From assembly GCA_029262895.1 (NCBI GenBank), contig JAJCYM010000043.1:1-64000 (forward strand): DNA of 64,000 nucleotides, given 5' to 3'. Below are positions 43,259-52,482 of this stretch, piece after piece. A program made the position numbers and the translations under genes. Under the pieces are notes generated by a model. It did not search any database and was not told the origin of the DNA. It saw only the letters and a list, made by a program, of their open reading frames with translations. Positions within the stretch are counted from its first letter, which is position 1. Every line of letters begins with the position of its first letter. The DNA is from Roseivirga sp. Its GTDB lineage: Bacteria > Bacteroidota > Bacteroidia > Cytophagales > Cyclobacteriaceae.

Positions 43259-43933
43259 CCAGCCCATTAATTCCATCATTCTTGAGAATTCCGAATGAAT
43301 GGTTGCCTCAATGGTAATGCGATCACCGTTGTTCGGATGTTTGAATTCCAGTCTTCTTGCATGCAGTAACATGGTGCGCATATCCCATCTCTCCTTAAAA
43401 AGCCGATTTTGTTTATTGCAGCCATGAGGCCTGTCTCCAATTATCGGATGAAGAATATGGGCAAAGTGTTTTCTCAATTGGTGCATACGACCGGTTTTGG
43501 GATAGGCCTCAACCCATGAATAACGAGAGGTCTCATGCTTTCCGAAAGGAACCTTTAGTTCGGCTTGAGCAATTGTTTTAAAGTTGGTAACTGCGTTTTG
43601 AACTTTGCCTTTGTCATTAGTTAAGGGATAATCAATTTCAGCATTAGGTTCTGTATAACCTCTGACGATGGCCCAGTAAGTCTTGGATACCTCACCCTCT
43701 GCAAAGGCCTGTTGCATTTTTCGGTGACTGTCTTCATCAAGGCCGAAAAGCAGGACACCTGAAGTCTTACGATCAAGACGGTGAACTGGATAGACAGATT
43801 GGCCAAGCTGGTCCCTTAACTTTTGCAGGGCAAATTCAGTTACATCATTGGCAATGGGGGATCGGTGAACCAGTAATCCATGAGGTTTATTAATGGCCAC
43901 TAAGCATTCATCTTGATAGAGGATTTCAAGCAT
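43208..43933 (-). CDS. RluA-family (TruC-like) pseudouridine synthase
   Basis: The 241-residue product has the catalytic motif VHRLDRKTSGVLLF (His51 to Asp54, with Asp54 the nucleophile) and YPKTGRMHQLRKHFAH. Length and absence of an S4 domain suit the TruC type, which modifies U65 of tRNA, though an RluA-like rRNA role is possible. The last 51 bp lie antisense to the second ppk2. It begins 2 bp after the stop of the ywbE-like gene and so is the last gene of a minus-strand operon (PsbP-like, ywbE-like, this gene). Confidence 0.92.
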   Translation of the reverse strand: MLEILYQDECLVAINKPHGLLVHRSPIANDVTEFALQKLRDQLGQSVYPVHRLDRKTSGVLLFGLDEDSHRKMQQAFAEGEVSKTYWAIVRGYTEPNAEIDYPLTNDKGKVQNAVTNFKTIAQAELKVPFGKHETSRYSWVEAYPKTGRMHQLRKHFAHILHPIIGDRPHGCNKQNRLFKERWDMRTMLLHARRLEFKHPNNGDRITIEATIHSEFSRMMELMGWSALLAELDLVPIRNPG

Positions 43934-43935
43934 GG

Positions 43936-44127
43936 TTAAAGAACCTCCTTAACTCTACCAACCTGCCCATCTTCCAGCCGGACTTTAATGCCATGTGTGT
44001 GAGAAGAAGATTTGGTGAGAATGTCTTTGACAAAACCATGGGTAAGTTTACCACTACGCTGATCTTGCTTCAAAACAATATTTACCTCGATTCCCTGTAT
44101 GATATCTGATCTTCTGGTTCCGTCCAA
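43936..44127 (-). CDS. YwbE-family small protein
   Basis: The 63-residue product matches the YwbE/DUF2196 pattern throughout: IIQGIEVNIVLKQDQRSGK, then FVKDILTKSSSHTHGIKVRL and GQVGRVKEVL. The role is unknown; it is often near RNA-modification genes. The start must be TTG, since an in-frame stop (that of the upstream gene) lies one codon before it. It is 2 bp from the pseudouridine synthase gene and 3 bp from the PsbP-like gene. Confidence 0.85.
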   Translation of the reverse strand: MDGTRRSDIIQGIEVNIVLKQDQRSGKLTHGFVKDILTKSSSHTHGIKVRLEDGQVGRVKEVL

Positions 44128-44130
44128 AAC

Positions 44131-44658
44131 TTAAAAGTCGTTGAATACAAATGTGGCCATTATCTTTTCAGCAATGTCAATATAATCCTCATAATTGGCC
44201 CGTTGGGCGGTGTAGGTTAGGATATATGCCTTACCGGTTATGACCCAACAATACTGTGTGACTTTCATTGTTGAGCCGTTCATATTTCCAATATAAGTAA
44301 GCCTTTGTGAGAGCAGCCCACTCTGTCTCACTCGCTCGCTTTCAATCAACGTACTGCCTGGGAGCGTATTTCTGACTTGTTGTTCGGTAAGTTCTACAAA
44401 GCCATCCAAATCAAGACTCTTACCTGAAACATCTTGTATCAGCAGGTTCACATTTTCTTGGAATCTGTCGTTTGGTTCCGGCTCAGATAGAATAATGAAA
44501 CTGGTATGCATGATACCTGTTGTATCCAATTCCCAATTAGGTGGATACTCGATGCGGTAATTGCTGGTCTCGTAAACTTCCCAATCGTCAGTTTGTGCAA
44601 TTGCTGTGGGTATGGTAAGCAGCAAGAGAATTAGGAGACTGAATATTTTTCTTACCAT
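44131..44658 (-). CDS. Secreted PsbP/DcrB-like protein
   Basis: The 175-residue product has a signal peptide (MVRKIFSLLILLLLTIPTAIAQ). Its domain carries YRIEYPPNWELDTTG, FIILSEPEPNDRFQENVNLLIQ and a C-terminal CWVITGKAYILTYTAQ, a pattern of the PsbP/DcrB fold found in many periplasmic proteins. No enzymatic motif is visible. It is the first gene of the operon that continues with ywbE and the pseudouridine synthase, with 3 bp between stop and next start. Confidence 0.78.
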   Translation of the reverse strand: MVRKIFSLLILLLLTIPTAIAQTDDWEVYETSNYRIEYPPNWELDTTGIMHTSFIILSEPEPNDRFQENVNLLIQDVSGKSLDLDGFVELTEQQVRNTLPGSTLIESERVRQSGLLSQRLTYIGNMNGSTMKVTQYCWVITGKAYILTYTAQRANYEDYIDIAEKIMATFVFNDF

Positions 44659-44699
44659 ATTCTAATACTTACCAGGTTTAAAGTCTATCTCATAAAACC

Positions 44700-46109
44700 C
44701 TATAGACTCTTAACCTCGGCAATAAGTTTTTCTAATGAATCTTTTGCATCGCCAAAAAGCATACGGTTTTTATCATGGAAGAAAAGCTCGTTTTCAATGC
44801 CAGCATAGCCTTTACCCATACTTCGTTTCATCACGATCACATTCTTTGCATCAAGAACTTGAATAATAGGCATACCATAAATCGGACTCGAAGGATCGTT
44901 TTCAGCCGCAGGGTTTACTACGTCATTCGCTCCAATTACCAAAACCACATCAGTGTTCGCCATTTGATCGTTAGCGTCTTCCATTTCCAAAAGTTTTGGA
45001 TAGGGGACATCAGCTTCAGCGAGCAGGACATTCATATGGCCGGGCATTCTACCAGCCACAGGGTGGATGGCATAAGTAAACTCAACTCCTTTGTCGTCTA
45101 GTGCTTTTTCAAGGCTATGTACTGTGTGTTGTGCTTGTGCCACTGCCAGGCCGTAACCGGGTACAACTGATACCTTACTGGCATAGGCCAATAGAATAGC
45201 GGCATCTGTTGCAGTGATTTCCTTTACAGTTCCCTGCTCTCCACCAGCCGCAGCGGCAGCCCCACCACCACCAAATGAGCCGATGATTACATTAGCCAAT
45301 GATCGATTCATGGCTGTGCACATAAGCACAGTCAAGATGGTTCCGGCAGAACCCACGAGAATACCACCAGTCAGCATGGCTTGGTTTCCATAAATAAAGC
45401 CTCCAAAGGCTGCAGCAACACCTGTGAAGCTATTCAAGAGTGAAATCACAACAGGCATATCCGCACCACCGATTGGCATTACAAAGAGGACACCATAGAG
45501 TAAAGAAATGCCCAGAACTGCATACAAAAGTGTACTGCTTGGGACGCTCATAGAAGCCAAATATCCACCGAGCCCTACGATGGCAATCAAAAGCAGGATA
45601 TTGATAATCTGACTTCCTGGAAAGGCTTTGTCTCCGATTTTACCTTCAAGCTTACCGTAGGCAATGATTGATCCAGCGAACGAAACAGAACCAATAATCA
45701 ACCCGAGGATAATTACAATCATTAACCCGAGGTCGAACTCACCAGTGTGCATTACATGGTCAAATTCAACCAAAGAGATTACTGCCGCACAAGCGCCTCC
45801 CATTCCATTGAAGAAGGAAACCATCTGTGGCATGGCGGTCATCTTTACCTTGAGGGCCATTCTGGTACCGACTACTGTACCCACCAAAAGACCGGCAAAG
45901 ATCAATACGTAATTCAATGTCTTTTCAGAAGAGAACTCTTCTTTGAACAGAATAGTGGCCACAATGGCCAGACCCATTCCGTAGGCGGCATACAAGTTGC
46001 CTTTCCTTGCCTTGTCCGGGCTACTCAGCATTTTAAGCCCTAGTATAAACGTAATCGAAGCTGCGATATAACAGATTTCGAGAATGCTATTTCCTAATAT
46101 TCCTGTCAT
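44700..46109 (-). CDS. pntB: NAD(P) transhydrogenase subunit beta
   Basis: The 469-residue product has about eight or nine transmembrane helices in the N-terminal 280 residues. The soluble NADP-binding domain III follows, with VPGYGLAVAQAQH and HPVAGRMPGHMNVLLAEA, then VIGANDVVNPA and DAKNVIVMKRSMGKGYAG near the end. It forms the proton channel and NADP(H) site of the proton-translocating transhydrogenase that drives hydride transfer from NADH to NADP. The preceding gene ends 6 bp upstream. Length matches PntB. Confidence 0.97.
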   Translation of the reverse strand: MTGILGNSILEICYIAASITFILGLKMLSSPDKARKGNLYAAYGMGLAIVATILFKEEFSSEKTLNYVLIFAGLLVGTVVGTRMALKVKMTAMPQMVSFFNGMGGACAAVISLVEFDHVMHTGEFDLGLMIVIILGLIIGSVSFAGSIIAYGKLEGKIGDKAFPGSQIINILLLIAIVGLGGYLASMSVPSSTLLYAVLGISLLYGVLFVMPIGGADMPVVISLLNSFTGVAAAFGGFIYGNQAMLTGGILVGSAGTILTVLMCTAMNRSLANVIIGSFGGGGAAAAAGGEQGTVKEITATDAAILLAYASKVSVVPGYGLAVAQAQHTVHSLEKALDDKGVEFTYAIHPVAGRMPGHMNVLLAEADVPYPKLLEMEDANDQMANTDVVLVIGANDVVNPAAENDPSSPIYGMPIIQVLDAKNVIVMKRSMGKGYAGIENELFFHDKNRMLFGDAKDSLEKLIAEVKSL

Positions 46110-46115
46110 GATCGC

Positions 46116-46430
46116 TTATTTTTTATCCTTCTTTTTGAACATCTCCAACATTCGGTTGGTCACCACAAACCCGCCAACCACATTAAGTGTTCCTAGCACC
46201 ACGGCCAGGAATCCCAGAATGAGGGCAAAGTAATTGGTTGGATCTGCTTCTAACATGATGATGATAGAACCGATGATTACAACACCATGAATGGCATTAG
46301 CACCAGACATTAGGGGTGTATGCAAAACGGCTGGAACATTAGAAATCACTTCGATACCTAAGAAGATAGAGACTATGATCAGGAATATAAATTCCCTGTT
46401 TTCATAGAAAAGGGTTAGTATTTGGTCCAT
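46116..46430 (-). CDS. pntAB: NAD(P) transhydrogenase subunit alpha part 2 (membrane segment)
   Basis: The 104-residue product has three or four hydrophobic segments, including VSNVPAVLHTPLMSGANAIHG, typical of domain II in the alpha subunit. In E. coli this is fused to the NAD domain; here it is separate, as in Rhodospirillum and many Bacteroidota. It is flanked by 6-bp gaps on both sides. Confidence 0.93.
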   Translation of the reverse strand: MDQILTLFYENREFIFLIIVSIFLGIEVISNVPAVLHTPLMSGANAIHGVVIIGSIIIMLEADPTNYFALILGFLAVVLGTLNVVGGFVVTNRMLEMFKKKDKK

Positions 46431-46436
46431 TCTGTT

Positions 46437-47573
46437 TTAAGAATTTACTGCTTGGAAAAGAATATTTTTTACACGTTCACTCATTACTTCCTTGTGATGT
46501 GTGACGCAGGTGTTCTGAACAATATCGTCCTCAAAATTAAGATTCAAGTTGCCTTCCGGATCAATGATCAGTTTCATAAAGTTGATCACATTCTTGCCGA
46601 ACATTTTACTTGCATCCATGGGAAGGGTGGAGGCGAGGTTGGAATCACCAATAATGGTGACATCATGAACATTTATGATCTTATCATTTTCTGTGAGTTC
46701 ACAATTGCCACCAGTAGAGGCAGCCAAATCCACAATTACGGAACCAGGTTGCATTGCAGCTACCGTTTCCTTTGTAATCAAAACAGGTGCCTTCCTGCCA
46801 GGAATTTGAGCGGTGGTGATGATAATATTGGCTTTGGAAGCATGTTCCTGAACCAGGGCGCGTTGTTTGGCCTTATACTCATCGGACTGTTCAACGGCAT
46901 AACCACCGGCAGAAGCTTCGTCTTGAGCGCCTTCGACTTTCACAAATTTTGCACCAAGGCTGAGCACTTCTTCTTCAGCGGCAGCACGTACATCAAATGC
47001 CTCGACTACCGCACCCAATCTCTTGGCTGTAGCAATGGCTTGAAGACCAGCAACTCCAGCACCTAATACCAGTGCTTTGGAAGGGATAATGCTACCCGCA
47101 GCAGTCATAAACATGGGGAAGAACCTTGGCGAGTGTGACGCGGCAAGTAAAACTGCTTTGTAACCAGAGGCTGTTGCCATTGATGAAAGTACATCCATGG
47201 CTTGCGCTCGCGTTGTCCTCGGAATATTATCCATACTGAAGGTGGTGAGATTCTTTTCCATAAACTTCTCAACCAGAGGGCGGTTGGAAAGCGGTTGAAA
47301 AACACATATCAGCACTTGTTCAGGCTTCAGGTTGTTAATTTCTTCATCAGTAGGTTGATTGATGCCAACAATCACTTCGCAATTGAGCACCTCAGCTCGT
47401 GAAGCAACTTTGCCTCCAGATGCGGTGTAAAGTTCATCCGCAGCATAAGCCGTAGCGCCCGCTCCATGTTCAACCAGTACTTCAGTTTTGAGATCGATAA
47501 ACGTTTTAACGCTTTCAGGTAGTAGAGCCACTCTGTTCTCTCCAGATGGCTCCTTCAAAAGGCCTATAGTCAT
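46437..47573 (-). CDS. pntAA: NAD(P) transhydrogenase subunit alpha part 1 (NAD-binding)
   Basis: The 378-residue product is the soluble domain I: MTIGLLKEPSGENRVALLPES at the start, then SMDNIPRTTRAQAMDVLSSM, and the dinucleotide-binding ALVLGAGVAGLQAIATAKRLG. The closing strand VIVDLAASTGGNCEL completes it. It binds NAD(H) on the cytoplasmic face. The three genes run in the order pntAA, pntAB, pntB with 6-bp gaps, one transcription unit. The start context is ATG ACT ATA; no clear promoter octamer was seen. Confidence 0.96.
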   Translation of the reverse strand: MTIGLLKEPSGENRVALLPESVKTFIDLKTEVLVEHGAGATAYAADELYTASGGKVASRAEVLNCEVIVGINQPTDEEINNLKPEQVLICVFQPLSNRPLVEKFMEKNLTTFSMDNIPRTTRAQAMDVLSSMATASGYKAVLLAASHSPRFFPMFMTAAGSIIPSKALVLGAGVAGLQAIATAKRLGAVVEAFDVRAAAEEEVLSLGAKFVKVEGAQDEASAGGYAVEQSDEYKAKQRALVQEHASKANIIITTAQIPGRKAPVLITKETVAAMQPGSVIVDLAASTGGNCELTENDKIINVHDVTIIGDSNLASTLPMDASKMFGKNVINFMKLIIDPEGNLNLNFEDDIVQNTCVTHHKEVMSERVKNILFQAVNS

Positions 47574-47640
47574 AGGTAGTTTCAGGTTTTAAGGCCACTA
47601 AGATATTGATTATTAGCTTTTATAAAAGGGATATTTAATA

Positions 47641-48177
47641 CTAAGGGTATGAAAGTGATAGCTTCATTAAAATGTCGGTCTGTAAATCTTCACCAATTTT
47701 GAAGCTGTGTTTATCGAATTGATCGAATCCTAGTTTTTTGTAAAACGCAATGGCTTCTGGGTTTTTGTCCCAAACGCCCAGCCAAATGTATTTCAAGCGG
47801 TGCATTTCTCCGATTTGAAAGGCATGGTTCATGAGTGCTTTTCCCAGGCCCTTACCTTTCAAATTCTTATCCACATAGATACGCTGAACCTCCAAACTCT
47901 CAGGATCATAAATATCAGTTTGAGCATCCGAGAAGTTGATTTTCAGATACCCGCACAGCGCTTCATTCAGGTAACAGAAATAAAACTGTGAAGCCGGATT
48001 GGCTAACTGAATTTGAATTTGCTTTTTGGAAAAAGCGAAGTTCAAATAATCATCAAAGTCAGCAGGGTTGTTTTGATGCCTGAATGAATCGGAAAAAGTC
48101 TGCACGGAGATTTTTTGCAACTCGTTAAGGGATGCTATTGTGCATTTTTTGATTTCGAGATTTTCAGAATTTCTCAT
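47641..48177 (-). CDS. GNAT-family N-acetyltransferase
   Basis: The 178-residue product has the GNAT motif A region VQRIYVDKNLKGKGLGKALM (acetyl-CoA binding Q/R-x2-G-x-G/A) and the C-terminal WLGVWDKNPEAIAFYKKLGF. It transfers acetyl from acetyl-CoA to an amine whose identity cannot be inferred. Its start is divergent from the YfcC-type transporter gene (70 bp between chosen starts). Confidence 0.9.
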   Translation of the reverse strand: MRNSENLEIKKCTIASLNELQKISVQTFSDSFRHQNNPADFDDYLNFAFSKKQIQIQLANPASQFYFCYLNEALCGYLKINFSDAQTDIYDPESLEVQRIYVDKNLKGKGLGKALMNHAFQIGEMHRLKYIWLGVWDKNPEAIAFYKKLGFDQFDKHSFKIGEDLQTDILMKLSLSYP

Positions 48178-48247
48178 TGTCAGAGATAAAAATAAAGCTT
48201 CAGCAAGATGTATTCAAATTAGTTATCTTGATGAATTAATTTTTCCT

Positions 48248-49741
48248 ATGAAGCGCTTCAAATTCCCCAACCCCTTTACCGTTCTGTATATCATCATTAT
48301 TCTTAGTGCTTTAGCCACTTGGCTGATGCCCGCAGGGAATTATGATACGCTCAGCTATGATTCAGATACCGAGACATTTATTCTGGCCGGAAGCGAAAGG
48401 TCAGTTACGCTAAGGACAAGTCAGGATGTTTTAGATAGTCTTCAATTAAAAATGGAGCTGTCAAAGTTTGTGGAAGGCAAGATCAGAAGACCTGTGTCGG
48501 TGCCGGATACTTACAATAAAGTAGAATCTTCACCACAAGGAATATGGGCTATTGTTTATGCACCTATCAAAGGAATTTATGATTCAATGGATATCATTCT
48601 TTTCGTTCTGATTATTGGTGGTTTCATTGGTGTTTTCACACTTTCAGGAGCCTTTGATAAAGGAATTGGTTATTTGGCCATAAAGTTAAAGGGCAGGGAA
48701 AAGTGGCTGATTATTATTCTGATGTTCTTGATTGCCCTGGGCGGAACAACATTCGGGATGCAGGAAGAAACTATTGCTTTTTACCCAATTCTGGTACCAA
48801 TCTTCTTAGCTGCGGGTTATGATTTACTTGTTCCAGTTGCAGCGATTTTCTGCGCTTCTTCTTTGGGTATAATGGGAGGCGTGATGAACCCTTTTGGAAC
48901 CATAATAGCCTCGGATGCGGCAGGGGTAAGTTGGACCGTAGGGCTTTACAGCCGCCTGGCAATGCTGGTGGTCGGGTTGGTCATCACGACAGCCTATGTG
49001 GTAAGGTATGGCGAACGAATCAAACGCAACCCAGAGCGATCATTGCTTCACGGTAAGAACATTACCAATCCATTTTCTTCTGTCAAAGTGGATACCACGG
49101 TCACAAGTCTGAACATCAAAACCAAGTTACTTCTGACCCTATTCGCACTGACCTTTGTCGTCATGATTTATGGAGTGTCTGCACTAGACTGGTGGTTCGA
49201 AGAAATGACAGCCTTATTTCTGGTTGGAGCTATTATTTTAGGTGTAATCCAAAGAGTAGGTGATGATGCTTTTGTCAAAGCTTTTATCAATGGTGCCAAA
49301 GACTTGCTGGGTGTGGCATTTATTATTGGTGTTGCCAGAGGAATTACTGTTATCATGAGTGATGGTAAAATTTCAGGCACAATATTGAACTATGCCTCCG
49401 ATGCGGTGAGTGGTACTTCAGGACTCTTGTTCTTACCCATCTTGATGCTTGTGTTTTTTGTTCTTACTCTGTTCATTTCATCATCATCAGGCCTGGCTTT
49501 GGTCAGTATGCCCATTATGGGAGCATTGGCCAACATCGTGGGAGTGCCTAGCGAGGAAATTGTAAACGCTTACCTCTTTGGGTTCGGTTTGATGACTTTC
49601 ATTACCCCTGCCGGCCTGATATTGCCATCGCTGAGCATGGTCAATGTCAGTTATGGTACCTGGCTTAAGTTTGTATGGCCGTTAATGGCGCGATTGGCCG
49701 TTGTGGGTATTATCATTCTTTGTATTGGGTATTTGGTCTAA
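48248..49741 (+). CDS. YfcC-family transporter
   Basis: The 497-residue protein has about 12 helices. It opens MKRFKFPNPFTVLYIIII with the PAGNYDT loop of the YfcC/DcuC-like superfamily. Typical segments include GGTTFGMQEETIAFYPILVP, GIMGGVMNPFGTIIASDAAG and ITPAGLILPSLSMVNVSYG. Relatives are annotated as basic amino acid antiporters or C4-dicarboxylate carriers; the substrate here is unknown. A longer frame begins 108 bp upstream, inside the divergent acetyltransferase gene, but the chosen ATG is at the conserved N-terminus. Confidence 0.88.
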   Translation: MKRFKFPNPFTVLYIIIILSALATWLMPAGNYDTLSYDSDTETFILAGSERSVTLRTSQDVLDSLQLKMELSKFVEGKIRRPVSVPDTYNKVESSPQGIWAIVYAPIKGIYDSMDIILFVLIIGGFIGVFTLSGAFDKGIGYLAIKLKGREKWLIIILMFLIALGGTTFGMQEETIAFYPILVPIFLAAGYDLLVPVAAIFCASSLGIMGGVMNPFGTIIASDAAGVSWTVGLYSRLAMLVVGLVITTAYVVRYGERIKRNPERSLLHGKNITNPFSSVKVDTTVTSLNIKTKLLLTLFALTFVVMIYGVSALDWWFEEMTALFLVGAIILGVIQRVGDDAFVKAFINGAKDLLGVAFIIGVARGITVIMSDGKISGTILNYASDAVSGTSGLLFLPILMLVFFVLTLFISSSSGLALVSMPIMGALANIVGVPSEEIVNAYLFGFGLMTFITPAGLILPSLSMVNVSYGTWLKFVWPLMARLAVVGIIILCIGYLV

Positions 49742-49795
49742 CAACAGAATTTGATAGCTAGCGTTCAATAGGACTTGGTCATTAACAGAAATTGA

Positions 49796-50479
49796 ATGGA
49801 CTTTTCTTTTAGGTGGAAAAAATCTTTAGGCGATATCCTCCAATACTATGATGAAAACAGACCACCTTTTAAGAAGTTTTTCCCAAGGCTCTTTCTCTTT
49901 TTTGTAGCCATAAATCTCTTTTGCTATTGGTGGGCTACGGCAACGGCTTTTCCTGACAGTATTAGATATTCTTTCTTTTACTATTTCAAAGTGCAGTTTC
50001 CGGTGGGAATACTCGGAGCAGTTTTTGACAGCCTATCATTCTTTGTCACGTTATACATAATTCGAAGGGCGTTAAAAGCCATGTCGGTATTAAAGTTCGT
50101 AAGCCATTTATCCATCGATATTTTTATAGCCGTTGTTGCCACCTTTTGGGTACTATTTGTGTTTTCATTTTCGAGTTGGTTGATCCGGCTAACAGAAGTT
50201 GACCCGGCTCTTTCGGCCGAGCTATCAGCCAGACAAGAGGTTTACAGACAGAGGTTTGAACAGGCCATTCAAAACCCAGGCCAGAACCTGCGGAATATTT
50301 ACTTTGGCATTATAATGGGCATCTCGGCTATTTTGCCTACAAGCTTTCACTTTTACATGGCCTTCAGAACAAACCTCAAAAAGATGCCTAAGTGGCTCTT
50401 GAAGATTGAAAATTGGGTTATAAAGAGAGTTAAAAGAAGCTTTGGCAAAATGAATGGGGTAGCTAGTGAGTCTGCTTAA
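49796..50479 (+). CDS. Four-helix membrane protein of unknown function
   Basis: The 227-residue product has hydrophobic segments near residues 28-46, 65-90, 108-130 and 172-192, separated by a periplasmic or cytoplasmic region with ELSARQEVYRQRFEQAIQNPGQN. The C-terminus is basic (KIENWVIKRVKRSFGK). No domain was recognised. It follows the YfcC-type gene at 54 bp and may share its transcript. Its last 17 bp overlap the convergent truA-like gene. Confidence 0.65.
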   Translation: MDFSFRWKKSLGDILQYYDENRPPFKKFFPRLFLFFVAINLFCYWWATATAFPDSIRYSFFYYFKVQFPVGILGAVFDSLSFFVTLYIIRRALKAMSVLKFVSHLSIDIFIAVVATFWVLFVFSFSSWLIRLTEVDPALSAELSARQEVYRQRFEQAIQNPGQNLRNIYFGIIMGISAILPTSFHFYMAFRTNLKKMPKWLLKIENWVIKRVKRSFGKMNGVASESA

Positions 50480-51248
50480 ACCCCAGTCTATTCAGATGTA
50501 AACCTGAAGCTGGGGCAACTTCAGAAAGATGCTCTTCAAATCCTGAGTTTAAAGACCTTTGAATAAAGTCCAAATCGACTTCTCCCATGCCCAAACGAAC
50601 CAATTGTGCAATCATTATTCGAATTTGATTTCTCATAAAACCTTTGCCATGAACATGAAATGCGAATGTGGAGGAAGGAAAAAAACTGGCTTGAACACTG
50701 TCGTTCGGCCGGATTTCACTTCGGAGAATTTCCCTTATGGTCTCTGTGCTTTCTGAAGGCTTTTTGCAATAGGCTCTGAAGTCATGTTCGCCCTCAAATA
50801 GCTGAGCCGCTTTTTGCATCAACTCTATATCAAGCGTTTTGGGAAACCAGGCGAGTAGGGGAGCACAAAACGGATGAGGCTTTTCGCCAAAGCAGAACAA
50901 ATAAATATACTCCTTGACTTTGGGTGCTTGAATAATATTAAAGTTCTCATCTACTCTTTCGATACTCAAAGCTTTAATATCAAAAGGCAGATTGAGGTTG
51001 AACTCGCGAAGGAAAAATTCCATATTAAGTTCTTTGTCTATAAACAACTCAAAGGCAGATTCATTAGCAGACACCATCTTGTCGGTTCTACTGGACCCCA
51101 ATGTTTTAAATGTTACATCACCAAGCACAAAATTCAAGGTGCGATCGATCATATGGTGCACCGTTTTAATTTCGGGTTGCTTCGCCCAGCCATGGTAGCG
51201 ATAGCCCAGGTATTGAATATGGATTAGGTAGTAATATTTTTTGCCCAT
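50463..51248 (-). CDS. truA: Divergent TruA-type tRNA pseudouridine synthase
   Basis: The 261-residue product has TruA features throughout: an N-terminal IQYLGYRYHGWAKQPEIKTV, the active-site segment GSSRTDKMVSAN, and FEGEHDFRAYCK. The C-terminal stretch is HVHGKGFMRNQIRIMIAQLV. Canonical TruA reads G-x-x-RTDxGVHA; here the catalytic Arg-Thr-Asp (54-56) is kept but GVHA is replaced by MVSA. It may be a specialised paralogue with another target, or simply a diverged enzyme for positions 38-40. The end overlaps the convergent membrane-protein gene by 17 bp. Confidence 0.85.
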   Translation of the reverse strand: MGKKYYYLIHIQYLGYRYHGWAKQPEIKTVHHMIDRTLNFVLGDVTFKTLGSSRTDKMVSANESAFELFIDKELNMEFFLREFNLNLPFDIKALSIERVDENFNIIQAPKVKEYIYLFCFGEKPHPFCAPLLAWFPKTLDIELMQKAAQLFEGEHDFRAYCKKPSESTETIREILRSEIRPNDSVQASFFPSSTFAFHVHGKGFMRNQIRIMIAQLVRLGMGEVDLDFIQRSLNSGFEEHLSEVAPASGLHLNRLGFKQTH

Positions 51249-51273
51249 AGATCGGGCTAAACTATAAAAAGAA

Positions 51274-52413
51274 CTACTCTTTTCCGGCTTTATGAATCAC
51301 TAAGAACTCCTTTTTCAGTTTTAATTGTTCAATTGGGTTGTTGAGAATTGAAGATTGTCGGCCCTTGATTTTCTCGTTCAGAAACTCCAAAGTCAAACGA
51401 CATACGGTTTCATAGCCAAGCTTTGCATTACCGATTAACGGCCAACGGTCATATTTTTTGACCATGTATTCTCCAATCATTGCTGCCGAGGTGAGATTAC
51501 CGTGGTTCGATTCCATCATCCGAATTTTAGTGACCTGACTTTTTGGAAGAAACTCAAAGGCTGCAGAGTCTTGAGTTGCTTTGGAGTAATTCATTTTGTT
51601 CTGGTGATTGCTGAAAAAAGCCATAACTGGAATTTCGATTTGTAAAAGAGCATCTTCATCCATGTCTGCTAGTAGTGAGGAATCCGGTTGAGCGTCAAGA
51701 AAAACCGCAGCATGGAAACGGTGTTCCTTGACCTGATTTTGAATTACCGCCTCCCCAGCTCGACTAAAGGCAATTGCTCCATGACCACGAACTTGAAAAC
51801 CTGCTTTAAGAAGAGTTTGTGGAATCAACGATAGGTCTTCAGACAATGCTCTGGCATTCCCGATAGCCGTGGTCTCTCTTCGGTTAGGTTTTTCTCGGAT
51901 ATCACCAACCGAAGCAACTATAAACCCATGAGAAGCAAGATATTCGTTAAGGATAAAATTGGTATAAGCCGGACGCCCACCGCCCTGGGTAGAGATGATC
52001 AAGGGAAAAGGTTGTTCAGCAGGTTTGGAATCAATATATGCTGAGGTTGTGGTTTCTGTAAGTTTAAAAAGTTCTGCCTCAAGTGCTCCTCGGATTTTTA
52101 CCCGATCAATAAAATTCTTTGATGCCTGTTTTTTATCGATTTCCTCTGGCTTATCAAAGATCAACTTGAGCGCATCTGTATAGAGGTAATCCTGAAAACG
52201 AACCCTGGACTCACTGGTTTCTTCAGAGGGATACCAGACTGATATATAAACAGGTCGATCTTTCTGGGTATATGTTCTGTTTGAGTCCTGAATACCAATA
52301 GTTTTGAATCCAACACTATGTTCACCGTTCTTAAGGTTTCCGAAAAAGGGACTGTTTTGACCTGAGACAGTTGAAGTGGCTAAAAGTAAGGTTATGATTA
52401 TGAGTTGCTTCAT
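51274..52413 (-). CDS. Secreted alpha/beta-hydrolase-like protein with altered nucleophile elbow
   Basis: The 379-residue product has a signal peptide (MKQLIIITLLLATSTVSGQ) and resembles platelet-activating-factor acetylhydrolase and dienelactone hydrolase-like proteins: YISVWYPSEE, FPLIISTQGGG, NEYLASHGFIVASVGD. The expected G-x-S-x-G elbow reads AIAFSRAG, so Ser may still be the nucleophile but the first Gly is lost. A late ESNHGN could supply the His. Function is uncertain, possibly a degenerate or unusual esterase. The start is preferred to one 33 bp upstream, which adds no signal-like residues. The next gene upstream is the LytTR regulator. Confidence 0.75.
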   Translation of the reverse strand: MKQLIIITLLLATSTVSGQNSPFFGNLKNGEHSVGFKTIGIQDSNRTYTQKDRPVYISVWYPSEETSESRVRFQDYLYTDALKLIFDKPEEIDKKQASKNFIDRVKIRGALEAELFKLTETTTSAYIDSKPAEQPFPLIISTQGGGRPAYTNFILNEYLASHGFIVASVGDIREKPNRRETTAIGNARALSEDLSLIPQTLLKAGFQVRGHGAIAFSRAGEAVIQNQVKEHRFHAAVFLDAQPDSSLLADMDEDALLQIEIPVMAFFSNHQNKMNYSKATQDSAAFEFLPKSQVTKIRMMESNHGNLTSAAMIGEYMVKKYDRWPLIGNAKLGYETVCRLTLEFLNEKIKGRQSSILNNPIEQLKLKKEFLVIHKAGKE

Positions 52414-52482
52414 AACACTAGAATAACAATAAGTAGGAGGCACCAACCCGAGATGTCGTGAGTTGGTATTTTATTTCGTGAA

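Noticed and set aside
46422-47066. 214-codon plus-strand open frame antisense to pntAA
   Set aside because: It lies wholly across the conserved transhydrogenase genes, has no recognisable domain, and its residue pattern is that of an antisense shadow.
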